From NCBI GenBank assembly GCA_004557035.1, contig SFFB01000002.1:1-64000 (forward strand): a stretch of DNA of 64,000 nt, read 5' to 3'. Source of the stretch: Bacteroidales bacterium. GTDB taxonomy: Bacteria > Bacteroidota > Bacteroidia > Bacteroidales > Bacteroidaceae. The notes beneath the pieces are model-generated. The model did no database searches, was not told where the DNA came from, and saw only the letters and a program-made list of their open reading frames with translations. Both the position numbers and the translations under genes were made by a program. The first letter of the stretch is position 1. The number at the start of each line of letters is the position of its first letter. Of the stretch, positions 1-7,975 are shown piece by piece.

Positions 1-1
1 C

Positions 2-3000
2 CGTGAGCGCGAACTGGGCATGGAACCCGTTTTGCCGGGCTATGCCGGTATGGCGCCGAGCAACATTAGCGAAAAGGGCTACACGGGCATCAATCAGGGC
101 AACTGGTGTGGCTTTGTGCGTCCCTACATTCTCGACCCCAATACTGAAGCTTTCGCCGTTATTGCTGCAAAATATTATGCTCGTCTGGCCGAAGTGATGG
201 GTACTTCCACCTACTACAGCATGGACCCCTTCCACGAGGGAGCCCAGACTTCGGGCATCGACGTGCCTTCGGCCTACACCAAAATAGCACAAGCCATGAC
301 CACGGCCAATGCCAACGGCAAATGGGTCATTCAGTTCTGGCAATGGAGCGGCGCCCAATACAACGTGCTCGACAAAGTGGCGAAAGGCAAACTCATCGTG
401 CTCGACCTCTTCAGCGACGCCCACACCCACTTTGGCTCCTACAAGGGACACGACGCCGTGTATTGTATGCTGGCCAACTTCGGCGGCCGCACGGGTCTGT
501 TTGGCCGATTGGAAAAGGTGATGACCGATTTTTATACGCAAAAATCCAACAACGCCAACATCAAGGGCATCGGCGCCACGCCCGAGGCCATCGAGCAGGT
601 GCCCGTGCTCTACGACGCTCTCTTCGAACTGCCCTGGCGCGACACGGCGCCCAACGTGACGGAGTGGGTCAACGAATACACCACCTCACGCTACGGAACG
701 GCCAACGACAAAGCCGCCGAGGCTTGGCAACTCATCAAGGGTTCGGCACTGAAATGCGAAACGGGCCTGCAAGGTCCGCATGAGGCTGTGCTCTGTGCGC
801 GTCCGGCACTGTCGGTGGGAAGTGTATCGACCTGGGGCGGCACCAGCATCTTCTATAATGCCTCAGACATTGCCCGCGCTGCACATCTGTTGCTTGAGGC
901 CGGACTGTCGGGCGAAAACTACAGTTACGACCTCACCGACGTGACCCGTCAGGCCCTCACCGACTATGCCTACTATCTGCTGCCGGCCATCAAGTCGGCC
1001 AAAGAGAGTGGCAACACAGCGCTCTATGAAAGCTTGCGCGACAAATATCTGCAACTCATTCTCGACCTCGACCGCCTGCTCTGCACCAACGAGAACTTCA
1101 TGTTGGGTCGCTGGACGCAAATGGCGCGCGGCATTGCTGACGAGGTGACCAGCACTACCGACTCAGACCGCGACTGGCTCGAACTCAACAATGCCCGCAC
1201 GCTCATCACCACCTGGGGTCCGCAGACCAGTTCAGAGAGCGGCGGTCTGCGCGACTACTCTTATCGTGAATGGGGCGGCATGCTCAAAGACTTCTATTAT
1301 GCCCGCTGGAAAAAGTTCTTCGACAACGGAGCTTCTGCGAGCGGCATCTCATGGTTTACCAACGACTGGAACTGGGCCCATGACGGTTCGCTGAGCTACG
1401 ACAACACGCCCACTGGATCGACGGCCGAGATTGCTGCCCAACTGCTCGCTGCCTATTTCGTCAAACTCACTCCCTCGGGCGCTGAACCCACCTACTATTA
1501 CCGCGGTATGGCTCAGACCGTAGACCAAGACTATGCCCCTATGGTCTATGCCGGGAAGAACTACACAGCGGCCGATTTCAACCTTTCGGCCGACCTCACC
1601 CCAACCGTCTGCATCGACCTCAATGGCGACGGCAACTATACGGCCGACGAGACCTTCTCGAGCCTGCCTGTAGCCATTCCATCGTCGGCAGCCAAGCTTA
1701 AGGTGAAGGCTCAGATTGACTTGGGCGACGGCACCGTGCTCAATTATCACATCGCCATTGCCGACGAAATCACCACCCCGCGCACCGTCAGCGTCGGCAG
1801 TGCTAACGCTGAGCATGGCTCGGCCGCCATCGAAGGCACCTCTGAGACGAGTGTCACCAACACCGACTTCGTGACTATCGTGGCCACACCGGCTACGGGC
1901 TACGACTTCTTGAACTGGACCGATGCCGACGGCAACAGCGTGGGCACCGACAATCCCTATACCTACTACGGCAAAGATGATGCCTCTTTCACGGCCAACT
2001 TCATTGTCAACAAATGGGGCTCGCCCACCGAAATCCTCAGTGAACTCGGCACCGTCAACAACTACGAACAATACGTGAGCAAACTGACAGCCGCCGGCCG
2101 CGACCGCGAGCCCGTAGAAATCTACACCAACAGCAACTCCCTCACGTCGCTCTTCCACACCACCTCCATCGTCAACGCCGCTGCCGGCAGCCACCTGAGC
2201 CTCGCTTGGCAAGACACCGAGGGCAAAAACGGCTTGAGCTATTGCCGCCTCTCGGCCTATATCGACCTCAACGCCGACGGCGACTTTGAAGACGACGGCG
2301 AACTCCTCGCCGTAGTGGGCGACAAGAAGTCGGACGGAAATTCAATGCTCTCAGACGGTAGCCTCGACATCCTCCTGCCCTACGACATGCCCACCGGCAT
2401 CACCCACATCCGCCTGCGCTTCGACGGCTCATATGAAATCGACCGCATCGATGCCACAACCAACGCCCGTCCGGCCAAAGACCAGACCACACGCCCGGTT
2501 TATGACATTCCGCTCAACGTGACCGAATATGCCGACTATGCCTGCACTGTCACTGTGATGGCAGGCAACACCCTAGGCACAGTCGATGCCAACGGACAGC
2601 CCGACACTTACACCTACAGCGTGGGCGAAGACGTAGTGTTACGCGCTTATCCCGCAGACGGCTACGAGGTGAAATGGACCGACCAATACGGACGTGAACT
2701 GCCCTCAGTCTGGGTAGACGGTAACTTCTTGCGCTTCAAAGCCGTAGAAAATGCCACCTACACGGCCAACTTCATCAAGAAACCCACCGTGGGCAACTGG
2801 AAACTCACCGTGGGCAACTGGATACTCAACACCAACAATCTCTCTGACAACCGCAAGGTCGTGACAGAAGTGGTGAGCGGTAGCGGCGAACTCGACTTGA
2901 GCGACACCTCCGTAACCCTCATTAACGACGACGCTTTTGCCGGCAACACTGACCTCACCAGTCTGACACTACCTCGTGTCTACGGTCTGCTGCTCGACCA

Positions 3001-4567
3001 CAGCCAGAATGGTGCCGGCACTGCGGACTTTGCCATCACACCCGATGTGCCCCTGCCCGGCAACAAGGCCTGGACGCTCCATATCGAAGCCACGGGCGAC
3101 GGTTCTTCCTACAACTCTTGGGGCTCTTCGCTCCTAGCCACCGGCACCTCGGCGCTGGCCAACGACTACACCGACGGCTTTCAGTTTTATTATGCCAAAG
3201 CCGGCACACTGACCTTCAAAATAGACGGCAATCAGGAGCAGAAGTTCTCGACCGTCGGCTCACTCGGTTCGCCCTTCAGCATTGACATGACCTACGACGG
3301 TGCCGGCGGCGTGAAGGTGACAGCGACCTCGTCGACCGGAGTATCGGAGACGAAAAACTTCACTGGCAAGGTGCTGGCCGATCAAAGCGTACTGAGCAAC
3401 GCCATCCCCACCGGCGTCAACATCACCAAACTTCAGGTGACCTACGGCACGCCTCTTCAGGCTGCTGCCTTTGCCGGTTGCACATCGCTCACCGACATCT
3501 ATGTGCAGGAAGGTATCGTGGGCTACGAGAGCCATGACGGTGTGCTTTTCTCTGCCGATAACAATCTGCTCGTCTATCCGGAGGGACGTCTCGCCAAACG
3601 CCCTTTTCGCTTAGCCTCAACCGAAGACACACCGCGCTACATCTACGGCACGCCGCAGTTTGACGCCACCGGCTCCAATATGCAGTCGGCCGGCCGCGGT
3701 CTGCCCACAGCCTCACTTGCCACTGCCGGACAGGCTCCCTCGCTCTTCACGCTCGTGCCCATCGAGGGCGGCTATAAGGTGAAACACCTCAACTCTGCCC
3801 GTTTCTGGGGCTCAGCGACCACGGTGGAAATGCCCATCGACCCGACACAGTGGCACGGCGTCTACAACTACACGATGGGCGTGGCCAACAATAAGGTGAA
3901 CATCTCGCTCGTCTGCGGTGGCAAATATGCTACCGCCGGCGATGCCGTCACGCTCAGTTCCACCGCCTCGGCCTGGACGCTCGAAGAGGTGAACGCCATC
4001 GACGTCAACGTGGGCGAAGCGCTTTGGACCGCCCTCTGCCTGCCGGTGGCCGTGGCTGTGCCCGACGAAGCAACTTGCACGATGTATAAAGCCACCAATG
4101 CCACCACCGGTCTGTTGACGCTCACGGCTCTCACGCCGGGCACGGTCATTCCCGCAGGCGAGGGCGTGCTGCTTGAAGCACCTGCCGCAGGCACTGTCAG
4201 CTTGGCCGTACACAGCGACGACGAAGCCACAAGCCTTGCCGACAACATCTTGAGCGGCGCCACGGCACAGCGCTCAGGCCTCAACACCAAGACTTTCTAC
4301 GGACTGGGCAATATGAGTCAGGGCGTGGGGTTCTATCTTTCCTCCGGAACCATCGTACCGGCCAACAAGGCCTATCTGCTGGCTTCGTCCCTCAGCGGTC
4401 AGCCCACCGAACGACTGGCCTTTGGCGGCGACGCCACGAGCATTGGCCAGACCACCCTTGAAGAGACCACCACACGCCGACTCTACGACCTCAATGGCCG
4501 CCGTGTGACCCAGCCCGGCCGCGGCATCTATGTGGACGATAAAGGCCAAAAATATTTCATTCCCTAA
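2..4567 (+). CDS. Secreted alpha-N-acetylglucosaminidase, GH89 (5' partial)
   Basis: The frame is open from the left edge, so the true start and signal peptide lie outside the window. The first residues (RERELGMEPVLPGYAGMAP) match the GH89/NAGLU catalytic domain, which removes terminal alpha-GlcNAc from glycans such as gastric-type mucin. Numbering from the first in-window Met, the catalytic domain runs to about residue 500; E73 (DPFHEG) and E189 (PEAIEQ) lie where the family keeps its catalytic acids. Then follow an InlB-type repeat (about 585-660), a GEVED-like region with D-rich loops (about 665-830), a second InlB-type repeat (840-915), a BspA-like leucine-rich repeat interrupted by a LamG-like jelly roll (about 955-1190), and a C-terminal RRLYDLNGRRV...GRGIYV tail typical of Prevotella surface enzymes. 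Family call is firm; accessory domain borders are estimates. Confidence 0.9.
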   Translation, partial: RERELGMEPVLPGYAGMAPSNISEKGYTGINQGNWCGFVRPYILDPNTEAFAVIAAKYYARLAEVMGTSTYYSMDPFHEGAQTSGIDVPSAYTKIAQAMTTANANGKWVIQFWQWSGAQYNVLDKVAKGKLIVLDLFSDAHTHFGSYKGHDAVYCMLANFGGRTGLFGRLEKVMTDFYTQKSNNANIKGIGATPEAIEQVPVLYDALFELPWRDTAPNVTEWVNEYTTSRYGTANDKAAEAWQLIKGSALKCETGLQGPHEAVLCARPALSVGSVSTWGGTSIFYNASDIARAAHLLLEAGLSGENYSYDLTDVTRQALTDYAYYLLPAIKSAKESGNTALYESLRDKYLQLILDLDRLLCTNENFMLGRWTQMARGIADEVTSTTDSDRDWLELNNARTLITTWGPQTSSESGGLRDYSYREWGGMLKDFYYARWKKFFDNGASASGISWFTNDWNWAHDGSLSYDNTPTGSTAEIAAQLLAAYFVKLTPSGAEPTYYYRGMAQTVDQDYAPMVYAGKNYTAADFNLSADLTPTVCIDLNGDGNYTADETFSSLPVAIPSSAAKLKVKAQIDLGDGTVLNYHIAIADEITTPRTVSVGSANAEHGSAAIEGTSETSVTNTDFVTIVATPATGYDFLNWTDADGNSVGTDNPYTYYGKDDASFTANFIVNKWGSPTEILSELGTVNNYEQYVSKLTAAGRDREPVEIYTNSNSLTSLFHTTSIVNAAAGSHLSLAWQDTEGKNGLSYCRLSAYIDLNADGDFEDDGELLAVVGDKKSDGNSMLSDGSLDILLPYDMPTGITHIRLRFDGSYEIDRIDATTNARPAKDQTTRPVYDIPLNVTEYADYACTVTVMAGNTLGTVDANGQPDTYTYSVGEDVVLRAYPADGYEVKWTDQYGRELPSVWVDGNFLRFKAVENATYTANFIKKPTVGNWKLTVGNWILNTNNLSDNRKVVTEVVSGSGELDLSDTSVTLINDDAFAGNTDLTSLTLPRVYGLLLDHSQNGAGTADFAITPDVPLPGNKAWTLHIEATGDGSSYNSWGSSLLATGTSALANDYTDGFQFYYAKAGTLTFKIDGNQEQKFSTVGSLGSPFSIDMTYDGAGGVKVTATSSTGVSETKNFTGKVLADQSVLSNAIPTGVNITKLQVTYGTPLQAAAFAGCTSLTDIYVQEGIVGYESHDGVLFSADNNLLVYPEGRLAKRPFRLASTEDTPRYIYGTPQFDATGSNMQSAGRGLPTASLATAGQAPSLFTLVPIEGGYKVKHLNSARFWGSATTVEMPIDPTQWHGVYNYTMGVANNKVNISLVCGGKYATAGDAVTLSSTASAWTLEEVNAIDVNVGEALWTALCLPVAVAVPDEATCTMYKATNATTGLLTLTALTPGTVIPAGEGVLLEAPAAGTVSLAVHSDDEATSLADNILSGATAQRSGLNTKTFYGLGNMSQGVGFYLSSGTIVPANKAYLLASSLSGQPTERLAFGGDATSIGQTTLEETTTRRLYDLNGRRVTQPGRGIYVDDKGQKYFIP

Positions 4568-4579
4568 ACACGTCAGAAT

Positions 4580-4759
4580 ATGAAACGCTATATCCAGCCT
4601 CAAGCCCACTGCATCCGTCTGCACGCTGAGCAAACGCTGATGAAAACCAGCAGCCTGCCCGTCAACTCAGACAGTTCGAGCGACAAATTCGGAGCCGACA
4701 ACAACACCACAGACTGGCTCTCAAACCGCCGCGATGCCGACGAGAATTTGCAGGAATAA
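4580..4759 (+). CDS. Small conserved-type peptide (59 aa), unknown function
   Basis: An ATG 12 bases after the GH89 stop opens a 59-codon frame beginning MKRYIQPQAHCIRLHAEQTLM and ending in an acidic tail (NRRDADENLQE). I recall a widespread group of short Bacteroidota peptides with the same layout: MK-x-YIxP, an alternating hydrophobic stretch, a Gly/Ser/Asn/Asp-rich middle, then a basic pair and an acidic end. There is no signal peptide or membrane segment. It is probably cotranscribed with the GH89 gene. Function is unknown; the match is from pattern memory, not a search. Confidence 0.55.
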   Translation: MKRYIQPQAHCIRLHAEQTLMKTSSLPVNSDSSSDKFGADNNTTDWLSNRRDADENLQE

Positions 4760-4786
4760 GGGCCATCGGCCCGGCGCCGTTTTGTC

Positions 4787-4919
4787 ATTTTCTCTCGCCG
4801 CCTTTGGGCTTATATTTGCCATAGGATGAAAGAGACGGTGACCAACGGGCATCACAAAACCATATTTCCAACCTCTACGGGGATACTGACAGTTTTTACG
4901 CTCAGTATCCCCGTTTTTA
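4787..4919 (+). repeat. Promoter-hairpin cassette, copy A
   Basis: A TATATTTG box (4811-4818) with a T-rich -33 position 20 bases upstream is followed by a purine-rich stretch and, at 4877-4914, a perfect 13-bp stem (ACGGGGATACTGA and its complement) with a 12-base loop and a T-run. It predicts a transcript of roughly 95 bases with no convincing reading frame. Related cassettes occur near 19.1, 34.7, 45.5 and 61.3 kb. Confidence 0.4.
4877..4919 (+). terminator. Rho-independent terminator
   Basis: Perfect 13-bp inverted repeat at 4877-4889 and 4902-4914 followed by TTTTTAT. It would end cassette A transcription and any read-through from the GH89 operon. Confidence 0.7.
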
Positions 4920-5147
4920 TTGGGTTACTGACAGGCGTTTGAGGCCTAAAGACAAGTGCGCTTTCGAGACATTTTTATAGTTTTTTCCCACTCCCGGCCT
5001 TGTCTGAAAGAAATTCCGATGATTTTTTGATTGTTTTTGTCACGCCCTACCGGCTTTTTGAACCCACGCGATGGCTGAATGGCAAACGTGGAAACAGCCC
5101 CGTTTGCTGTCTGTTTGTCATCTCCGTCGCAAAAAAGCCTACAAATG

Positions 5148-5179
5148 TTTCGCCGTTACGTCCGGTTGGCGTAAATTTG
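5148..5179 (+). promoter_or_regulatory. Promoter of the thi operon
   Basis: TTTC at 5148-5151 and TAAATTTG at 5172-5179 are separated by 20 bases, the layout of the Bacteroidota sigma-A promoter (TTTG, 19-21 bases, TAnnTTTG). The predicted transcript start, about 7 bases further on, coincides with the first base of the riboswitch P1 stem. Confidence 0.7.
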
Positions 5180-5186
5180 CCGTGTA

Positions 5187-5275
5187 AAGACAAAGGGGTG
5201 CCTCTTCGGTTGAAGCAGGCTGAGATTATACCCTCATGACCTGAAGCAGATCATGCTGCCGTAGGAATTGTGCTT
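5187..5275 (+). promoter_or_regulatory. TPP (THI-box) riboswitch
   Basis: The conserved THI element core is visible: GGGGTGCC, then GGCTGAGA, an ACCCT segment, GACCTGA, a variable hairpin and TGCCGTAGGAA. The ends pair as P1 (AAGACAA at 5187-5193 with TTGTGCTT at 5268-5275, one bulged G). It senses thiamine diphosphate and, in this family, switches off downstream thiamine genes. The first gene, thiS, begins 530 bases later, with a large palindromic repeat in between. Confidence 0.93.
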
Positions 5276-5467
5276 TTCTTCATAAAATCCACATTCGTTT
5301 CTCAGCCCTCACAGTCTTGCCCTCAGCCCCACGCCTCCGCGTCTGGTAGAGGGCCCAACGTGTTTGTAAGTCAAAAAGACGAAAAGGCCAAGAGGCGGAA
5401 AGTCGAAAAGGCACAAAAACAAAGAGGCACTAAAGAAAAGGCGTCAAAGAGCAAGTACGGTCTCGTC
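5276..5467. other. Leader spacer, no gene seen
   Basis: Between the riboswitch and the palindromic repeat the sequence is purine-rich (runs such as AAAAAGACGAAAAGGCC). A short frame here has no recognisable protein features. I see no separate terminator or anti-terminator. Confidence 0.5.
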
Positions 5468-5747
5468 GGCCTGAAAGGCCAAAAGATGCCAGCCCAGGGC
5501 AGAGGTGGCGCAAAGCGACACCGGCACCCTGGGTAGGGACATTACCGAAAATGCGCCCTGTAAGGGCAAAAGCATGATTTACAGTATGAGTATGGTCATA
5601 ATTCCAATAAAATCTTTTGCCCTTACAGGGCGAACATCTTCACCACCCGTTACCCAGGGTGCCGGTGCCACTTCGTGTCACCTCTGCCCTGGGCTATGAG
5701 CTTACTGGGCTTTCAGCCCGTACAAAATGGCCCTACGTGGCCGCTCA
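5468..5747. repeat. Nested palindromic repeat R1
   Basis: Three concentric stems are visible: a 17-bp outer stem (5491-5507 with 5679-5695), a 15-bp middle stem (5521-5535 with 5651-5665) and a 19-bp inner stem (5554-5572 with 5614-5632), flanked by self-complementary GGCCTGAAAGGCC-like ends. The same arm sequences (AGCCCAGGGCAGAG, CACCCTGGGTA, CGCCCTGTAAGGGCAAAAG) recur near 20.9 and 22.7 kb, so this is a dispersed element. Here it sits inside the thi leader. Confidence 0.9.
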
Positions 5748-5804
5748 CTTCTTTTCGTCTATTAGACGTATAGACTTTTCAACCACAAATAACTCTATTC
5801 TATC

Positions 5805-6002
5805 ATGGTAGTAAACGTCAACAATCAACCGCAGACCACAGAGGCCACCACCCTGGCCGGCCTCATCGACCAACTGGGTCTGCCCGCAGCCGGCGTAGCC
5901 GTCGGCGTAGCCGGACGTATGGTGCCGCGCGACTCGTGGGGCACCTTCAACCTCACCGAGGGCATGAACCTCATCATCATCAAAGCCGCCTGCGGCGGAT
6001 AA
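5805..6002 (+). CDS. thiS: Sulfur carrier protein ThiS
   Basis: The 65-residue protein has the ubiquitin-like size of ThiS and ends in the obligatory Gly-Gly (KAACGG). In the family the C-terminus is adenylated by ThiF, converted to a thiocarboxylate and used by ThiG as the sulfur donor for the thiazole ring. It is the first gene of a thiS-thiG-thiH-thiF cluster; thiG starts 23 bases after its stop. Expression is expected to be under the TPP riboswitch upstream, although the leader is unusually long. Confidence 0.93.
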   Translation: MVVNVNNQPQTTEATTLAGLIDQLGLPAAGVAVGVAGRMVPRDSWGTFNLTEGMNLIIIKAACGG

Positions 6003-6025
6003 ACAACCAACAAACCTCCTCCAAT

Positions 6026-6802
6026 ATGCAACCACTCATTCTTGGCGGCCGTTCGTTCCACTCGCGTCTCTTCGTGGGCACGGGTAAGTTCAGCCGTAAC
6101 GATCTGATGGGTCAAGCCATCAAAGCCTCGGGTACGGAAATGGTGACCGTGGCCATGAAACGCATCGAACTGGGCGACACCGCCGAAGACGATATGCTCA
6201 GCCACATCGCCGCACCCCACATCCAACTGCTACCCAACACGAGCGGCGTGAGAGACGCCGACGAGGCCGTGTTTGCCGCCCAACTCTCGCGCGAAGCCTT
6301 TGGCACCAACTGGCTCAAACTCGAAATCCATCCCGACCCGCGCTACCTGCTGCCCGACTCGGTCGAAACACTCAAAGCCACCGAGAGACTGGTGAAAGAA
6401 GGCTTCATCGTGTTGCCTTATTGCCAAGCCGACCCCACACTCTGCCGCCGGCTTGAAGAGGCTGGCGCCGCAGCCGTGATGCCACTGGGCGCACCCATCG
6501 GCACCAACCTCGGCCTGCGAACCAAAGACTTCATCGGCATCATCATCGAAGAGGCCGGAGTGCCCGTGGTGGTAGACGCCGGCATCGGTGCACCGAGCCA
6601 CGCCGCCGAGGCTATGGAGATGGGGGCCGACGCCTGTCTCATCAACACGGCCATCGCCGTGAGCGGCAACCCCGTGGCCATGGCCGAAGCCTTCAAAAAG
6701 GCCGTCGAGGCCGGACGCGAGGCTTACGAAGCCGGGCTCCCCGCCACGGGCATCACGCTTGAGGCCGAAGCCAGTTCGCCACTCACAGATTTTCTGAACT
6801 AA
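6026..6802 (+). CDS. thiG: Thiazole synthase ThiG
   Basis: A 258-residue TIM-barrel protein starting MQPLILGGRSFHSRLFVGTGKF, the canonical ThiG N-terminus; this ATG was chosen over an upstream GTG that would overlap thiS. K98 in NWLKLEIHPDPRYLLPD matches the Schiff-base lysine that binds deoxyxylulose 5-phosphate. A GxGxPSHAAEAMEMGADACLINTAIA block forms the phosphate-binding end. It condenses DXP, dehydroglycine and ThiS-thiocarboxylate to the thiazole phosphate of thiamine. Cytoplasmic; length is normal for the family. DXP comes from Dxs, encoded at 49.4 kb. Confidence 0.96.
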   Translation: MQPLILGGRSFHSRLFVGTGKFSRNDLMGQAIKASGTEMVTVAMKRIELGDTAEDDMLSHIAAPHIQLLPNTSGVRDADEAVFAAQLSREAFGTNWLKLEIHPDPRYLLPDSVETLKATERLVKEGFIVLPYCQADPTLCRRLEEAGAAAVMPLGAPIGTNLGLRTKDFIGIIIEEAGVPVVVDAGIGAPSHAAEAMEMGADACLINTAIAVSGNPVAMAEAFKKAVEAGREAYEAGLPATGITLEAEASSPLTDFLN

Positions 6803-6815
6803 CACTCAGGGAAAA

Positions 6816-7940
6816 ATGTTTTCTGAAGAACTTGAAAAATACGACTGGGACGAAACCACCGCACGCATTGCCGCCAAGACCGAGGCCGACGTGGCTCGGG
6901 CACTTACGCCGGGCCGACGGCTCGACATTGACGACTTCATGGCCCTTATCTCTCCCGCCGCCGCGCCACACCTCGAGACGATGGCCCGACTGAGCCGTCG
7001 CTACACCGAGGAGCGTTTCGGCCGCACGGTGTCGATGTTCATCCCGCTCTATCTCACCAACTCGTGCACCAACTCGTGCGTCTATTGCGGCTTTCACGTA
7101 GCCAACAAGATGAAGCGCACCATCCTGACCGAAGAGGAAATCTTGAACGAATACAAGGCCATAAAGCGGTTGGCACCGTTTGAAAACCTGCTGCTCGTGA
7201 CCGGCGAAAACCCCGCCAAGGCCGGCACGGCCTACATCGCCCGAGCACTCGACCTTGCCAAACCTATGTTTTCAAACCTCAAGATTGAGGTGATGCCCCT
7301 CTCGACCGAAGACTACGCCACCCTGCGCAAGCACGGCCTCAACGGCGTGATTTGCTTCCAAGAGACCTATTGCCGTGAGCGCTACAACGACTACCACCCA
7401 CGAGGAATGAAGGCCAATTTCGAGTGGCGCGTCAATGCCTTCGACCGTATGGGCATGGCCGGCGTACACTCCATCGGCATGGGCGTGCTCATCGGCTTGG
7501 AACGCGAATGGCGCACCGACGTCGTGATGATGGCCCGCCACCTCGACTACCTGCGCAAAAAATACTGGCGCACGAAATACAGTATCAACTTCCCGCGTAT
7601 GAGGCCGTCGGAAAACGGCGGCTTCCGTCCCAACTGCGTGATGACCGACCGCGAACTGGCTCAAGCCACTTTTGCCATGCGCCTCTTCGACCACGACGTC
7701 GACATCTCTTATTCCACACGTGAACCGGCCCGTCTGCGCGACCACATGGCTTGTCTCGGCGTCACCACTATGTCGGCCGAAAGCAAGACCGAACCGGGAG
7801 GCTACTACTCTTACCCGCAAGCGCTCGAACAGTTCCACGTGAGCGACGAACGCACCGCCGTGGAGGTGGAAGCGGCACTCAAGGCGATGGGCCGGCAACC
7901 CGTGTGGAAAGACTGGGACGCCTGTCTCGAAAGAGCATAA
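6816..7940 (+). CDS. thiH: 2-iminoacetate synthase ThiH (radical SAM)
   Basis: The 374-residue protein carries C84-x3-C88-x2-C91 (NSCTNSCVYCGF), the [4Fe-4S] site of radical SAM enzymes, followed by the ThiH-typical KRTILTEEEI and TGE stretches. ThiH cleaves tyrosine to p-cresol and dehydroglycine, the glycine-derived substrate of ThiG, and is the oxygen-sensitive alternative to ThiO. It starts 13 bases after thiG. Choice of ThiH fits an anaerobe. Confidence 0.96.
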   Translation: MFSEELEKYDWDETTARIAAKTEADVARALTPGRRLDIDDFMALISPAAAPHLETMARLSRRYTEERFGRTVSMFIPLYLTNSCTNSCVYCGFHVANKMKRTILTEEEILNEYKAIKRLAPFENLLLVTGENPAKAGTAYIARALDLAKPMFSNLKIEVMPLSTEDYATLRKHGLNGVICFQETYCRERYNDYHPRGMKANFEWRVNAFDRMGMAGVHSIGMGVLIGLEREWRTDVVMMARHLDYLRKKYWRTKYSINFPRMRPSENGGFRPNCVMTDRELAQATFAMRLFDHDVDISYSTREPARLRDHMACLGVTTMSAESKTEPGGYYSYPQALEQFHVSDERTAVEVEAALKAMGRQPVWKDWDACLERA

Positions 7941-7975
7941 AAGACTAAACGACTACACTTAACCACACCAACACT

